Assembly: GCF_008107445.1 (NCBI RefSeq)
Contig: NZ_VSLD01000008.1
Span: 1-57,432 of the forward strand
Direction of reading: 5' to 3'
DNA from: Arthrobacter echini
GTDB lineage: Bacteria > Actinomycetota > Actinomycetes > Actinomycetales > Micrococcaceae
DNA length: 57,432 nucleotides
The notes under the pieces are model-generated. The model saw only the letters and a program-made list of their open reading frames with translations. It was not told where the DNA came from and made no database searches. Shown one piece after another: positions 35,206 to 42,958 of this stretch. The stretch's first letter is position 1, and the number at the start of each line of letters is the position of its first letter. Position numbers and translations under genes: made by a program.

Positions 35206-35771
35206 AACTGGCCGTCCTTTTGCTCAGGCCCGCGTGGCGGCGAGATGCGCAAGTCATCACCAAAACGGTCGTACCGCCCCCGTGGACTGGCCAGCACCAA
35301 GGCGGCGACGAGCGTGGCGAACAGCACCGGGCTCACCGTGAGCATCACCAGCATCTTCGAACCCATGATGGCCTCCCCAAGGGACTGGGTCAGATCCGTC
35401 GCCGGTACCCCCCGCCGTGCTGGCCAGGGCACCAACAAGGCACCACCAGCCAGGACAACGAACGCCCCACCCGCCAAAACCATCGAGCCGCGCTTGCTAT
35501 GAACCATGCTCATCGGCATCAAGGCCGGATTCATTCCCATGAACATGATCATAAAAATTGCCATGATGGCCATCTCCATCACCATCATTAGGATTGTGAT
35601 CACGCCGATGTACTCGAGATCGAACAACAGCAACATCACCCCGACCGAGACGAAAGACAAAGCCAGGGCGTACGTGGCCCGCGCCATGGAATCCACCCGG
35701 AACACTGCAACACCCGCAGCGACCGCGACAACAGCCAGGAACCAAAAGAACCCCCCGAGAACGACACTCAC
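35202..35771 (-). CDS. nuoJ: complex-I-like subunit J (NuoJ-like)
   Basis: 189 residues, five helices. The N-terminal block FRVDSMARATYALALSFVSVGVMLLLFDLEYIGVITILMMV matches the NuoJ signature (ARA/ANAL...F..LDAEFLAVVQVLVYV). An unusual Met-rich run (MVMEMAIMAIFMIMFMGMNPALMPMSM) at ~63-90 follows, with many more Met than typical NuoJ. Its start overlaps the nuoH stop. It belongs to the same tightly packed operon. Confidence 0.88.
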   Translation of the reverse strand: MSVVLGGFFWFLAVVAVAAGVAVFRVDSMARATYALALSFVSVGVMLLLFDLEYIGVITILMMVMEMAIMAIFMIMFMGMNPALMPMSMVHSKRGSMVLAGGAFVVLAGGALLVPWPARRGVPATDLTQSLGEAIMGSKMLVMLTVSPVLFATLVAALVLASPRGRYDRFGDDLRISPPRGPEQKDGQL

Positions 35772-36703
35772 CGCCCCACCACCACCAGACTGACGAAAAG
35801 AACCTGGAGGAGCACCACGGGCAGGAAGACCATCCAGGCCGCTTCAACCAACCGGTCCGGTCGTACGACAGCAAACACCCGACGTGCCCCGACGAACACA
35901 AGCAGCACGACCAACGTCTTCATCAACGTCCACACCCACGGCGGAGCAAAAGGCCCAGACCCGCCACCCAAGAACAACGCCACAGCCAACCCGGCACCGG
36001 CACTTAGTAGCGCATACCGCCCAGCCAGCAGCAGTAACCGGTCAACCCCGGACAGCTCCACCAACACTCCTCCGCCGATGTCCCGGCCCAATGCCGAGCT
36101 GAAAGGGCCCCACACCGAAAAGGCAATCACCCCTGCGCAGAAAACCAGGAATGCCACCGGCATCCACACCACAAACCACAGCCCCTCCTGGGCCGTCACG
36201 ATGTCTCCTACGCGCAAGCTACCCGCAGCAACCACGGGCGCCGTTAAGGCAAACATCAAGGGCAACTCATAGGACAGGGCCTGCCCGAGGAACCGGTACC
36301 CGCCCACGAGGGAAAACGCACTATTGGCCCCCCAACCCGCCATCCACACCAGTGCCCACACCATCACGTCCATGGCGTTGAACCACACCACGCCCACCGA
36401 AAGGTCAGCTACCACCCATGACCCAAGCGGAACCACTGCTACCTTCAACAACGCCACGACCAGCAGACCCGATACCCCAACACGCCACAACAACGAATCC
36501 GCGGCCACGACAGACCGACGCCTCTGACGCAACAACCGAGCCACTTCCCACACCGGGCTAGCCACACCAGAACGAACAGGCCGACGCTCCAGGCGAGCAA
36601 CAAACACCCCATCAAGCGCCGCCGCGAAAAAAGCCACACACCCGAGGAGTACAGCTGCTACAACCGGTCCCAGCAGGCCTACCTGCACAACCCCGTCAGG
36701 CAT
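35768..36703 (-). CDS. nuoH: complex-I-like subunit H (NuoH-like)
   Basis: About 311 residues, eight helices. It keeps LERRPVRSGV-like and ALSYELPLMFALTAPVVAAGSL (the Glu in TM5) segments. The quinone-chamber loop that normally reads E-x-E-L-V-x-G-Y-x-x-E-Y-S is replaced by GGVLVELSGVDRLLLLAGRYA, so canonical quinone reduction is doubtful. ATG 36703 has GGGAGGAG directly upstream and overlaps the end of the preceding B/D-like gene by eight bases; a start at 36730 is less likely. Confidence 0.88.
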   Translation of the reverse strand: MPDGVVQVGLLGPVVAAVLLGCVAFFAAALDGVFVARLERRPVRSGVASPVWEVARLLRQRRRSVVAADSLLWRVGVSGLLVVALLKVAVVPLGSWVVADLSVGVVWFNAMDVMVWALVWMAGWGANSAFSLVGGYRFLGQALSYELPLMFALTAPVVAAGSLRVGDIVTAQEGLWFVVWMPVAFLVFCAGVIAFSVWGPFSSALGRDIGGGVLVELSGVDRLLLLAGRYALLSAGAGLAVALFLGGGSGPFAPPWVWTLMKTLVVLLVFVGARRVFAVVRPDRLVEAAWMVFLPVVLLQVLFVSLVVVGR

Positions 36704-37898
36704 CCACTCCTCCCACCCTTGCAGCGACAACAGTGTCCAAGCCCAAAGATGCGATGATCAGGCGAGCAGCAAACAGGTCAAGGCCAACGATCATGCCCGG
36801 CACCTGCTGCAGGCGTGCACTCTCCTCGTGTGCGGTGTGCCACAGGGCAGGTTTCCCGAAGGGAGTGTCAGCCTCGAGCACCCAACGAGCACGGCCGACC
36901 AGGACATCCAAGCGTTCCAGAATTTCCGGTAAGTCCTTGAAGGACCACCGGAATGTCTTTGAACGGCTGATCCCCCGCCCCAAAGCGTTCAACTCTGACA
37001 CGGCATCCTCTAAAGGCATCCCTCCCAACAGCCCATCACGGACACGGGAGCACCTTAAGGCAAACCGATCCCACCCCATCAACGCCAACAGGCTTACCAC
37101 CTGATCGCAGTAACGCACGGACAATAGACGAGCTCTATCTCCCCCTGCTTCCGGCAAGCTGCCCGACCTTTCCCCCACACCCGGAGCGTTGACCGTCGGT
37201 GAACCAGTCATCAGATCCACCGACGCTTCCGTGATGACATCGCCCTGTAAAGCACAACGAACCACAAGCCCAGCAGGCCAATAACGCAGCACAGGACCCA
37301 ACGAAACATGTAACACATCAAGATCAAGACCATCACGGTCCGCCCCCGCCTCAGCTAAACCAATACCACCAGGCATCGGCATGTCCATCTGGCTGTGGTC
37401 CATCCCGCTGTGGTCCACCTCACCGTCGTCGGCGCCGGGCGCCGTCTCCCCGTGGGCCATCTGGGCATGGTCCATCCCGCCATCATCGGCACCAGGGTTG
37501 GCCGAATTATCGGAACTGGACGATTGTGCGGCTACCGCGGGGGAAACTTTGGCCGCAGTACGGGTGAACGCCTCCTTCTGTTGGGCTGAACAGTTGACGA
37601 GCGCTTTCCTTGCTTGGTCAAGTACGTCAACCACCTCAGTTGGGTCATGAACCTTCACTCGAACTCGCGGCCCGGGAAATTGATCCCACACCCGGTCCAG
37701 CACTTCGCTCAAGTCGTCTGAGGGAGTACCGCAGGTCAACAAAATGTCCGAGTCGGCGGGCGAGCTCGATTCAATCCAGCCCCGTCGAAGAAGCTCACGC
37801 TCCGTAAAGATTCGGGTGTGACTCCATCCGGGAACTTCGACGAGGAGTACGTGAGGTCGTCGTGCAGCCGTCTCGGACAAAGCCTTTGTCAGGTCCAC
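36696..37898 (-). CDS. degenerate NuoB/NuoD-like linker protein with Met/His-rich hinge
   Basis: About 400 residues in the position of the NuoB-C-D genes. Residues ~15-100 resemble a reduced NuoB/hydrogenase small-subunit fold (ADSDILLTCGTPSD, VWDQFPGPRVRVKV). Residues ~200-400 resemble a reduced NuoD (RYWPAGLVVRCALQGDVITEA, VRYCDQVVSLLALMGWDRFALRCS, HEESARLQQVPGMI). The tandem-Cys Fe-S motif of NuoB is absent. Between them, ~142-176 is rich in Met, His and Asp (GMDHAQMAHG, VDHSGMDHSQMDMPMPGG), like copper-binding proteins. GTG 37898 has AAGGAG at a good spacing; ATG 37925 with GGAG is the alternative. The assignment is by position and weak motifs. Confidence 0.65.
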   Translation of the reverse strand: MDLTKALSETAARRPHVLLVEVPGWSHTRIFTERELLRRGWIESSSPADSDILLTCGTPSDDLSEVLDRVWDQFPGPRVRVKVHDPTEVVDVLDQARKALVNCSAQQKEAFTRTAAKVSPAVAAQSSSSDNSANPGADDGGMDHAQMAHGETAPGADDGEVDHSGMDHSQMDMPMPGGIGLAEAGADRDGLDLDVLHVSLGPVLRYWPAGLVVRCALQGDVITEASVDLMTGSPTVNAPGVGERSGSLPEAGGDRARLLSVRYCDQVVSLLALMGWDRFALRCSRVRDGLLGGMPLEDAVSELNALGRGISRSKTFRWSFKDLPEILERLDVLVGRARWVLEADTPFGKPALWHTAHEESARLQQVPGMIVGLDLFAARLIIASLGLDTVVAARVGGVDA

Positions 37899-38239
37899 CG
37901 GAGGGCTCCTTCTCGCCAAGCCCATACGACTCCTGCCATCAGGACACCCAGAAAAATGAACATCTCGGCCACAGCTTCGAATCCGGAGGCCATGACGATG
38001 ACAGCCCAGGGATACATGAACAGCATTTCGACGTCGAAGGCGAGGAAGAGCATGGTCAGCGGGTAATACCGAGCGTGGTATCGAGACAGTGCGTGTTCGC
38101 TGGGTGTCCAACCTGACAGGAACGGCGCGCTTTCGATCGGAACAGCGGAAACAGCAGTAGATCGAGATGTGACGTACAGCCCACCAACAACGGCTAAAGC
38201 AACCAGAAGCATGACGATCACGTTGAGATAGGCAGACAC
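37889..38239 (-). CDS. nuoA: complex-I-like subunit A (NuoA-like)
   Basis: 116 residues, three helices. The TM2-TM3 block RYHARYYPLTMLFLAFDVEMLFMYPWAV is diagnostic of NuoA (RFYLVAMLFLIFDVE...FLYPWAV). The loop after TM1 reads PIESAPFLSGW instead of the usual YESG. It is the first gene of the operon; the 240 bases upstream lead to a CsoR-type box near 38478 and a divergent operon. Confidence 0.92.
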   Translation of the reverse strand: MSAYLNVIVMLLVALAVVGGLYVTSRSTAVSAVPIESAPFLSGWTPSEHALSRYHARYYPLTMLFLAFDVEMLFMYPWAVIVMASGFEAVAEMFIFLGVLMAGVVWAWREGALRWT

Positions 38240-38477
38240 ATTGACCTCCTAGGGGCAAGTTTCGAGAACCACCGTCGCACTCGTTTCAACCGTCATACGT
38301 CGGTAGGTCATCTGCAAACCGACAGCCTTTCGCTGCGCAGAAAGTGAAGCGTTGGTCAGGTTCCGACGGGGCCGGGGCGCCAGACGGCCACCGGCAGATC
38401 ACGCAACTCAGGACGCTACCCCTCGGGACGCTACCCGTCACTCCTTCGTTCGTACGCAAACGTGGGGAGAAAACGAG

Positions 38478-38498
38478 ATTACCCCATGGGGGTATAAT
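38478..38498. promoter_or_regulatory. CsoR operator overlapping a -10 box
   Basis: ATTACCCCATGGGGGTATAA contains the perfect core TACCCC-AT-GGGGTA with one extra G. It runs directly into TATAAT (38493-38498), a consensus -10 for the plus-strand operon. It lies between the divergent nuoA-like operon and the DUF6153-like/DUF305 genes, so copper control of the plus-strand operon is likely and of the other side possible. Confidence 0.83.
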
Positions 38499-38582
38499 TC
38501 GTCAGTGTGTACGTTATAAGTCAGACGTAGACAATGAAACTGAGAGTAGAGCTTGCCTGACAACGGACCGAGGAAGGGGCCA

Positions 38583-39137
38583 ATGAATCACCTGCTCCTT
38601 CCTCAGAGTCCACGACTTGCCGGGTCCCGCCTCGCAATCGGATGGGCGCTGCGCTTGCTGGCCCTCCTGGCCGGGGTTCTAGCCATGCACCTCTGGGTGG
38701 GACCGGGGCCCGCCACTCTTAGCGTCCCCGCTTACACCACCGCCTCACCTGCCTCCGCTGTCTCACCCGTGTCATCGGTGGTACCTGCTGCACTGACCAA
38801 CTCACTAGCTAGTCACCTCGACGGACCCCACACGGGCTCCAGTGCAGGTGTAGGTGTAGGTGCGGATGGTCAGGTGCTGGCGGCGGCCAGCACGGCAACC
38901 GACCACGGTTCATTTGACAGCTCTTCATGCGCCAGTATCTGCCCTAACAGCCATGTCATGATGGCCGCGATATGCATGGCCGCGCTTTTGGCGGTCGGCG
39001 CTGCTGGCCTCTACTGGTTGCGCTCTTCTCTTATTTCCCGATGGACCTTACTACGGGGCCCTCCTGTACTCACCGCCCTACCGACCTTCAGACCCCGAAC
39101 AGTCTCCTTGGTTCAGCTGTCCATCAGTCGGACATAA
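38583..39137 (+). CDS. small exported/membrane protein (DUF6153-like)
   Basis: 184 residues. An N-terminal hydrophobic segment (LLALLAGVLAMHLWVG), a Ser/Ala-rich outside part with HLDGPHTG, then SSSCASICPNSHVMMAAICMAALLAVGAAGLYWL, a Cys/His-containing helix entry typical of DUF6153 proteins that sit before DUF305 genes. ATG 38583 follows GAGGAAGGGG. It is the first gene after the CsoR box, so probably copper-induced. No biochemical function is known. Confidence 0.7.
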   Translation: MNHLLLPQSPRLAGSRLAIGWALRLLALLAGVLAMHLWVGPGPATLSVPAYTTASPASAVSPVSSVVPAALTNSLASHLDGPHTGSSAGVGVGADGQVLAAASTATDHGSFDSSSCASICPNSHVMMAAICMAALLAVGAAGLYWLRSSLISRWTLLRGPPVLTALPTFRPRTVSLVQLSISRT

Positions 39138-39257
39138 AACGGGTGATCCCCGCGATCTCCCGCCGTCCTGCCCCGCTACATTGCGGGATCAGAATGACGA
39201 CTGAAACAGCACTTCCCCCGAACCATACGTGTCTCACGTTTTAAGGACTGATCTTTC

Positions 39258-39956
39258 ATGAAGCACCGTTTTGCGACCCTGACTGCCCTCTCCGCCGTCG
39301 CTGTCCTCACCTTGTCCGCTTGTGGTTCCTCCTCCGGCGGCGACACGGAGGGAATCGACATGGGTACGGAAAGCCCCGCCGCGGCCGTCCCAAGCTCCTC
39401 GGCTTCCGCAGAGTCGAGCATGGAGGCGACCTCAAGCGCTTCTGCCGAGGCCATGGCCGAACACAACGATGCCGATGTGATGTTCGCTCAGATGATGCTG
39501 CCGCACCACCGGCAGGCTGTCGAGATGAGCGACATGCTCCTGGACAAGGAGAACATCGACCCGGCAGTGACGGACCTCGCTACACAAATCAAGGAAGCCC
39601 AAGACCCGGAAATCGAAGAGCTGACCGGCTGGCTTGAGGCATGGGGCGAGCCGATGGAAATGACCGAAGAAGGCATGGAAAGCATGCAGAGTATGGAAGG
39701 CATGGACTCCGAGATGGGTTCGATGGACGGCATGATGAGCGACGAGGACATGACGTCCCTTGACGCTGCCGAGGGAACCGAAGCCGAAACCATGTTCCTG
39801 GAGTCCATGACCGCCCACCACCGTGGCGCCATTGAAATGGCGCAAACCGAAATCGAGGACGGCATGTTCCCCGACGCCGTGGAGATGGCCGAAACCATCG
39901 TCGAGACCCAGCAGGCCGAAATCGACGAGATGTCGACTCTCCTCGAGCAGAAGTAA
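39258..39956 (+). CDS. DUF305 lipoprotein, Met/His-rich copper-binding type
   Basis: 232 residues. It has a lipobox signal (VLTLSACGSS, Cys ~22), a Ser/Ala linker, then the two DUF305 blocks: DVMFAQMMLPHHRQAVEMSDML and TMFLESMTAHHRGAIEMAQTEI. Between them lies a run rich in Met/Glu/Asp (MEMTEEGMESMQSMEGMD region). DUF305 includes CopM-like proteins that bind copper in the periplasm through Met and His. It needs Lgt (encoded downstream at 44989) for lipidation. A strong hairpin follows the stop. Confidence 0.9.
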   Translation: MKHRFATLTALSAVAVLTLSACGSSSGGDTEGIDMGTESPAAAVPSSSASAESSMEATSSASAEAMAEHNDADVMFAQMMLPHHRQAVEMSDMLLDKENIDPAVTDLATQIKEAQDPEIEELTGWLEAWGEPMEMTEEGMESMQSMEGMDSEMGSMDGMMSDEDMTSLDAAEGTEAETMFLESMTAHHRGAIEMAQTEIEDGMFPDAVEMAETIVETQQAEIDEMSTLLEQK

Positions 39957-39964
39957 CACCCCCT

Positions 39965-40003
39965 AACCCAGGGTGCGGGGACCCGCTCCCGACACCCTGG
40001 GTT
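39965..40003 (+). terminator. hairpin terminator after the DUF305 gene
   Basis: AACCCAGGGTG (39965-39975) pairs with CACCCTGGGTT (39993-40003), an 11-base perfect stem with a GC-rich loop. The T run is weak (GTTTG), but the position right after the stop supports a terminator or attenuator before the next genes. The following 260 bases contain no gene. Confidence 0.7.
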
Positions 40004-40266
40004 TGCCGGTGGCTCCTCGTGGGTTCCTTGGCAGCTCCTTGCCTACCACCTTCGGTGTCGCACCCTGCATCTGCTGGCATAGCCAACATGCGCGAACCTC
40101 ACCCGTCCAGCACGGGTGCTAGTCAGCTTCTCATCCCTGCCTGTACCGCTGCCCCGGATTCCGCTGCTTCCCCCACTGCTCTTCACATGGGCCTACCCAT
40201 CCAGGTGATTGGAAGCACCGGATCCGTTGCAGCGTTGGCCGCAGTTACTGATCGGAAGAACACCCC

Positions 40267-41157
40267 GTGCCTTTCCTTGCCTCATCCCTCACCTCTTCCC
40301 GCACCCGTGTCCTTACCCCGGGAAGGATCAGCCTGTCCCTGGCTCTGCTGCTCACCACGGTCTCGTGCGCAGCCCAGCCAGCTTCGGAATCCGCTGGATC
40401 CTCCACGCCCGCCCCGGCGTACCCAACTCACGTACACGGTCTGGTCGTAAAGCCAGGCACACAAGAGGTGCTGATTGCCTCCCACGAAGGGCTCTTCGAA
40501 GTGCACGGCGCGGACGTGCAGTCTGTTGGCGCGAACATCGACCTGATGGGCTTCACCATCACCGGCGGGGGTAAATACCTTGCCTCCGGCCATCCCGGTT
40601 CCGGCGTGGATCTGCCGAACCCGGTAGGACTGATTCGCTCCTCCGACGGACAGATCTGGGAACAGGTAGCTCTGGGAGGTGAGTCGGATTTCCACACGCT
40701 GACCGCCGTCAAGGATGGCATCATCGGGTTCGACGGCGCATTGAAGGTCAGCCCGGACGGCGGCCAATGGACGGATACCACCACCCAGATCAGCCCGTAC
40801 AACCTTGCCGGCAACCCTGCCAGCGAGGTCGCCATCGCAACGACCGAGGACGGGATCTACCGCTCCCTCGATGCGGGACGGACCTGGACGAAGGACGCAG
40901 GCGCACCTATCGTCCTTGTCGCCGCGGTCACCTCTGAATCCACCATCATTGGTGTCCTTCCTACCGGTGAGGTCATGAAAAGCTCCGATGAAGGCCTCAC
41001 CTGGGCTGAGATGGGGAAAGTCTCCGGGCAACCTTCAGCTGTGGCAGCGGCCGAAACACCTGAGGGTATGGATATCTGGGTGACGACGGAGAACGGGCTC
41101 GAGCAATCCACCGACGGCGGGCAGACCTTCGCCACCACCGTTCCGGCTACCACATGA
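40267..41157 (+). CDS. exported BNR-repeat lipoprotein (F510_1955 glycosylhydrolase-like)
   Basis: 296 residues. A long signal ends in a lipobox (LLLTTVSCAAQ). The mature part is a beta-propeller made of BNR/sortilin-type repeats, seen as SSDGQIW, SPDGGQW, SLDAGRTW, SSDEGLTW and STDGGQTF. The first strand HVHGLVVKPGTQEVLIASHEGLF is typical of the F510_1955 family, often found beside copper and DUF305 genes. The GTG start at 40267 has only a weak upstream purine stretch. Enzymatic activity is unproven; it may be a binding scaffold. Confidence 0.8.
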   Translation: MPFLASSLTSSRTRVLTPGRISLSLALLLTTVSCAAQPASESAGSSTPAPAYPTHVHGLVVKPGTQEVLIASHEGLFEVHGADVQSVGANIDLMGFTITGGGKYLASGHPGSGVDLPNPVGLIRSSDGQIWEQVALGGESDFHTLTAVKDGIIGFDGALKVSPDGGQWTDTTTQISPYNLAGNPASEVAIATTEDGIYRSLDAGRTWTKDAGAPIVLVAAVTSESTIIGVLPTGEVMKSSDEGLTWAEMGKVSGQPSAVAAAETPEGMDIWVTTENGLEQSTDGGQTFATTVPATT

Positions 41158-41283
41158 GCAAGGAAAACATGTCTAGGTCACGGCATCAGGACAACGGTCG
41201 TATCGGGGCGGTTCAAACCGTAGCCGCCCCGTGGAATGCTTCGGCGAGGCTCCGGTGATGGGGTTGCGTGGAGGTTCACAACC

Positions 41284-42033
41284 GTGACGATCGGAGAGTT
41301 CTTCGCTGATACCGTCCAGTCAGGTGCTCTTCTGGCGGCGATCCCGCTGGCCATGGTCGCCGGCATCGTCTCGTTCCTCTCACCGTGCATCCTTCCCCTC
41401 GTTCCCGGGTACTTGGGATACGTCTCCGGCCTTACCGAGCCCGGGCGTCCGGACAACCGACGACGGGTCCTGACCGGGGTAGGCCTGTTCATCCTCGGCT
41501 TTGCCCTCGTTTTCACCCTCTACGGGGCCGCGTTCGGCGTCATGGGTTCATGGCTTCTGCGCTGGCAGGACCCCCTCATCAGGGTGTTGGGTGTGTTCGT
41601 CATCATCATGGGGCTCGTCCTCGTCGGACGCCTGTCCTTCTTCCAGCAGAACCTGAAACTCAACTGGCGACCACGCACCGGCATCGCCGGCGCACCTGTG
41701 TTGGGCATCGTATTCGGGCTGGGGTGGACCCCCTGCATGGGCCCCACCCTCAGCGCCGTCCTAGCACTGAGTACCACCACCGGAACCGCATGGCGGGGCG
41801 CGATCCTTGGCTTTGTTTACTGCCTCGGATTAGGCATTCCCTTTCTGCTCGTCGCCCTCGGAGTGCAATGGGTGAGCACCACCCTTGCGTTCGTCCGCCG
41901 GCACATCCGCGCCTTCAACCTCATTGGCGGTTTCCTGCTCATCCTCGTCGGCGTCCTCATGGTCAGCGGCATCTGGATGCTCTGGATCTACCAGCTGCAA
42001 AACCTCGCAGGCACCTTCCTCACCCCCGTCTAA
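41284..42033 (+). CDS. ccdA: CcdA-type thiol-disulfide membrane transporter
   Basis: 249 residues, six helices. The two redox cysteines lie in [20 protein letters not shown] and [18 protein letters not shown], the CcdA/DsbD-beta pattern. It passes electrons from cytosolic thioredoxin across the membrane to ResA-like reductases. GTG 41284 follows GGAGG. It is followed by resA and resB, an order seen in system II cytochrome c maturation loci. Confidence 0.92.
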   Translation: MTIGEFFADTVQSGALLAAIPLAMVAGIVSFLSPCILPLVPGYLGYVSGLTEPGRPDNRRRVLTGVGLFILGFALVFTLYGAAFGVMGSWLLRWQDPLIRVLGVFVIIMGLVLVGRLSFFQQNLKLNWRPRTGIAGAPVLGIVFGLGWTPCMGPTLSAVLALSTTTGTAWRGAILGFVYCLGLGIPFLLVALGVQWVSTTLAFVRRHIRAFNLIGGFLLILVGVLMVSGIWMLWIYQLQNLAGTFLTPV

Positions 42034-42109
42034 AGCCCACTTCATACAGCGGACTCCGCGTGTCCCCCACCGCCCCGTCGGCACGACATTTTCTAGGAAA
42101 GGACGAGAC

Positions 42110-42958
42110 GTGAAAGATCCCCTTATAAAAGCGCATCTATCAGACACAAGGCCGCCCGCACCGGCCTCACCGAAACCAGCCCGACGGGAACCGGCCCGAC
42201 AGGTAGCCGCGGGTTCTCGCCGATGGGGCAGGATGCTGGCCGTAGCAGCGGTCCTGGCCTCGATTGTTCTCACCGGGTGTGCCGCTGAGGATCCCCTTGC
42301 CGCGCAGGCCCGTGCCGGTGACAACAAGAACTACATCGCAGGGGACGGTTCCGTCGCCGAATATGCTCCCGAGGCCCGGGGTGAACCGGTCGATGTCCAA
42401 GGCACCCTTTTCGATGGCAGCACCGTCAATTCCACCGACTGGGCCGGGGACGTGGTGGTCCTCAACGTCTGGTACGCCGCCTGCGCACCCTGCCGCGCTG
42501 AAGCACCAACCCTGGCAGCCCTGAGCACACGCTTCACCCCCGACGGAGTGCGGTTCTACGGCATCAATGTCCGCGACGAGAAACCGACCGCCGACGCTTT
42601 CGAGCGGACCTTCGGTATCACCTACCCCAGCTTCGAGGACCGCGACGGCAAGCTACTGCTCAGCCTTACCCAGTACGTGCCCCCGCAGGCTGTACCGACA
42701 ACCCTCGTCCTGGACCGGGACGGCCGTGTCGCAGCGCGGATCCTCGGCCTCGCCGAAGAAAGCACCCTGCGCACCCTCATCACCGACGCTCTCGCCCAAC
42801 CCTCACCGGACCAGCCCGCCCAGGGTCAGCCTGTACCCGACCAGCCCTCACCCAGCCAAGTGGAAGCCACCGAGCCTCCCACTGCGGGCACTCCCACTGA
42901 TTCCAGGAAACCCGGGGATTCTGGGGATCCGGGTGGAGGGATAGGCGATGGCGTCTAA
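42110..42958 (+). CDS. resA: ResA/TlpA-like thioredoxin lipoprotein
   Basis: About 282 residues. A basic N-terminus and hydrophobic signal end in a lipobox (SIVLTGCAAED). A TlpA-like thioredoxin domain carries WYAACAPCRAEAP (CxxC) and the cis-Pro region PPQAVPTTLV. The long Pro/Gln/Ser-rich C-terminal tail (~40 residues) is extra. GTG 42110 has AAAGGA upstream. It overlaps resB by 11 bases. The expected role is keeping apocytochrome or copper-protein cysteines reduced, fed by CcdA. Confidence 0.9.
   Translation: MKDPLIKAHLSDTRPPAPASPKPARREPARQVAAGSRRWGRMLAVAAVLASIVLTGCAAEDPLAAQARAGDNKNYIAGDGSVAEYAPEARGEPVDVQGTLFDGSTVNSTDWAGDVVVLNVWYAACAPCRAEAPTLAALSTRFTPDGVRFYGINVRDEKPTADAFERTFGITYPSFEDRDGKLLLSLTQYVPPQAVPTTLVLDRDGRVAARILGLAEESTLRTLITDALAQPSPDQPAQGQPVPDQPSPSQVEATEPPTAGTPTDSRKPGDSGDPGGGIGDGV

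Noticed and set aside
30023..38239. Mrp-type Na+/H+ antiporter operon
   Set aside because: MrpB/C/E/F/G-like genes are absent while clear A, H, J and K subunits of complex I are present.
39965..40266. Small frames after the DUF305 gene
   Set aside because: The region begins with a strong hairpin and the frames lack start signals and conserved content.
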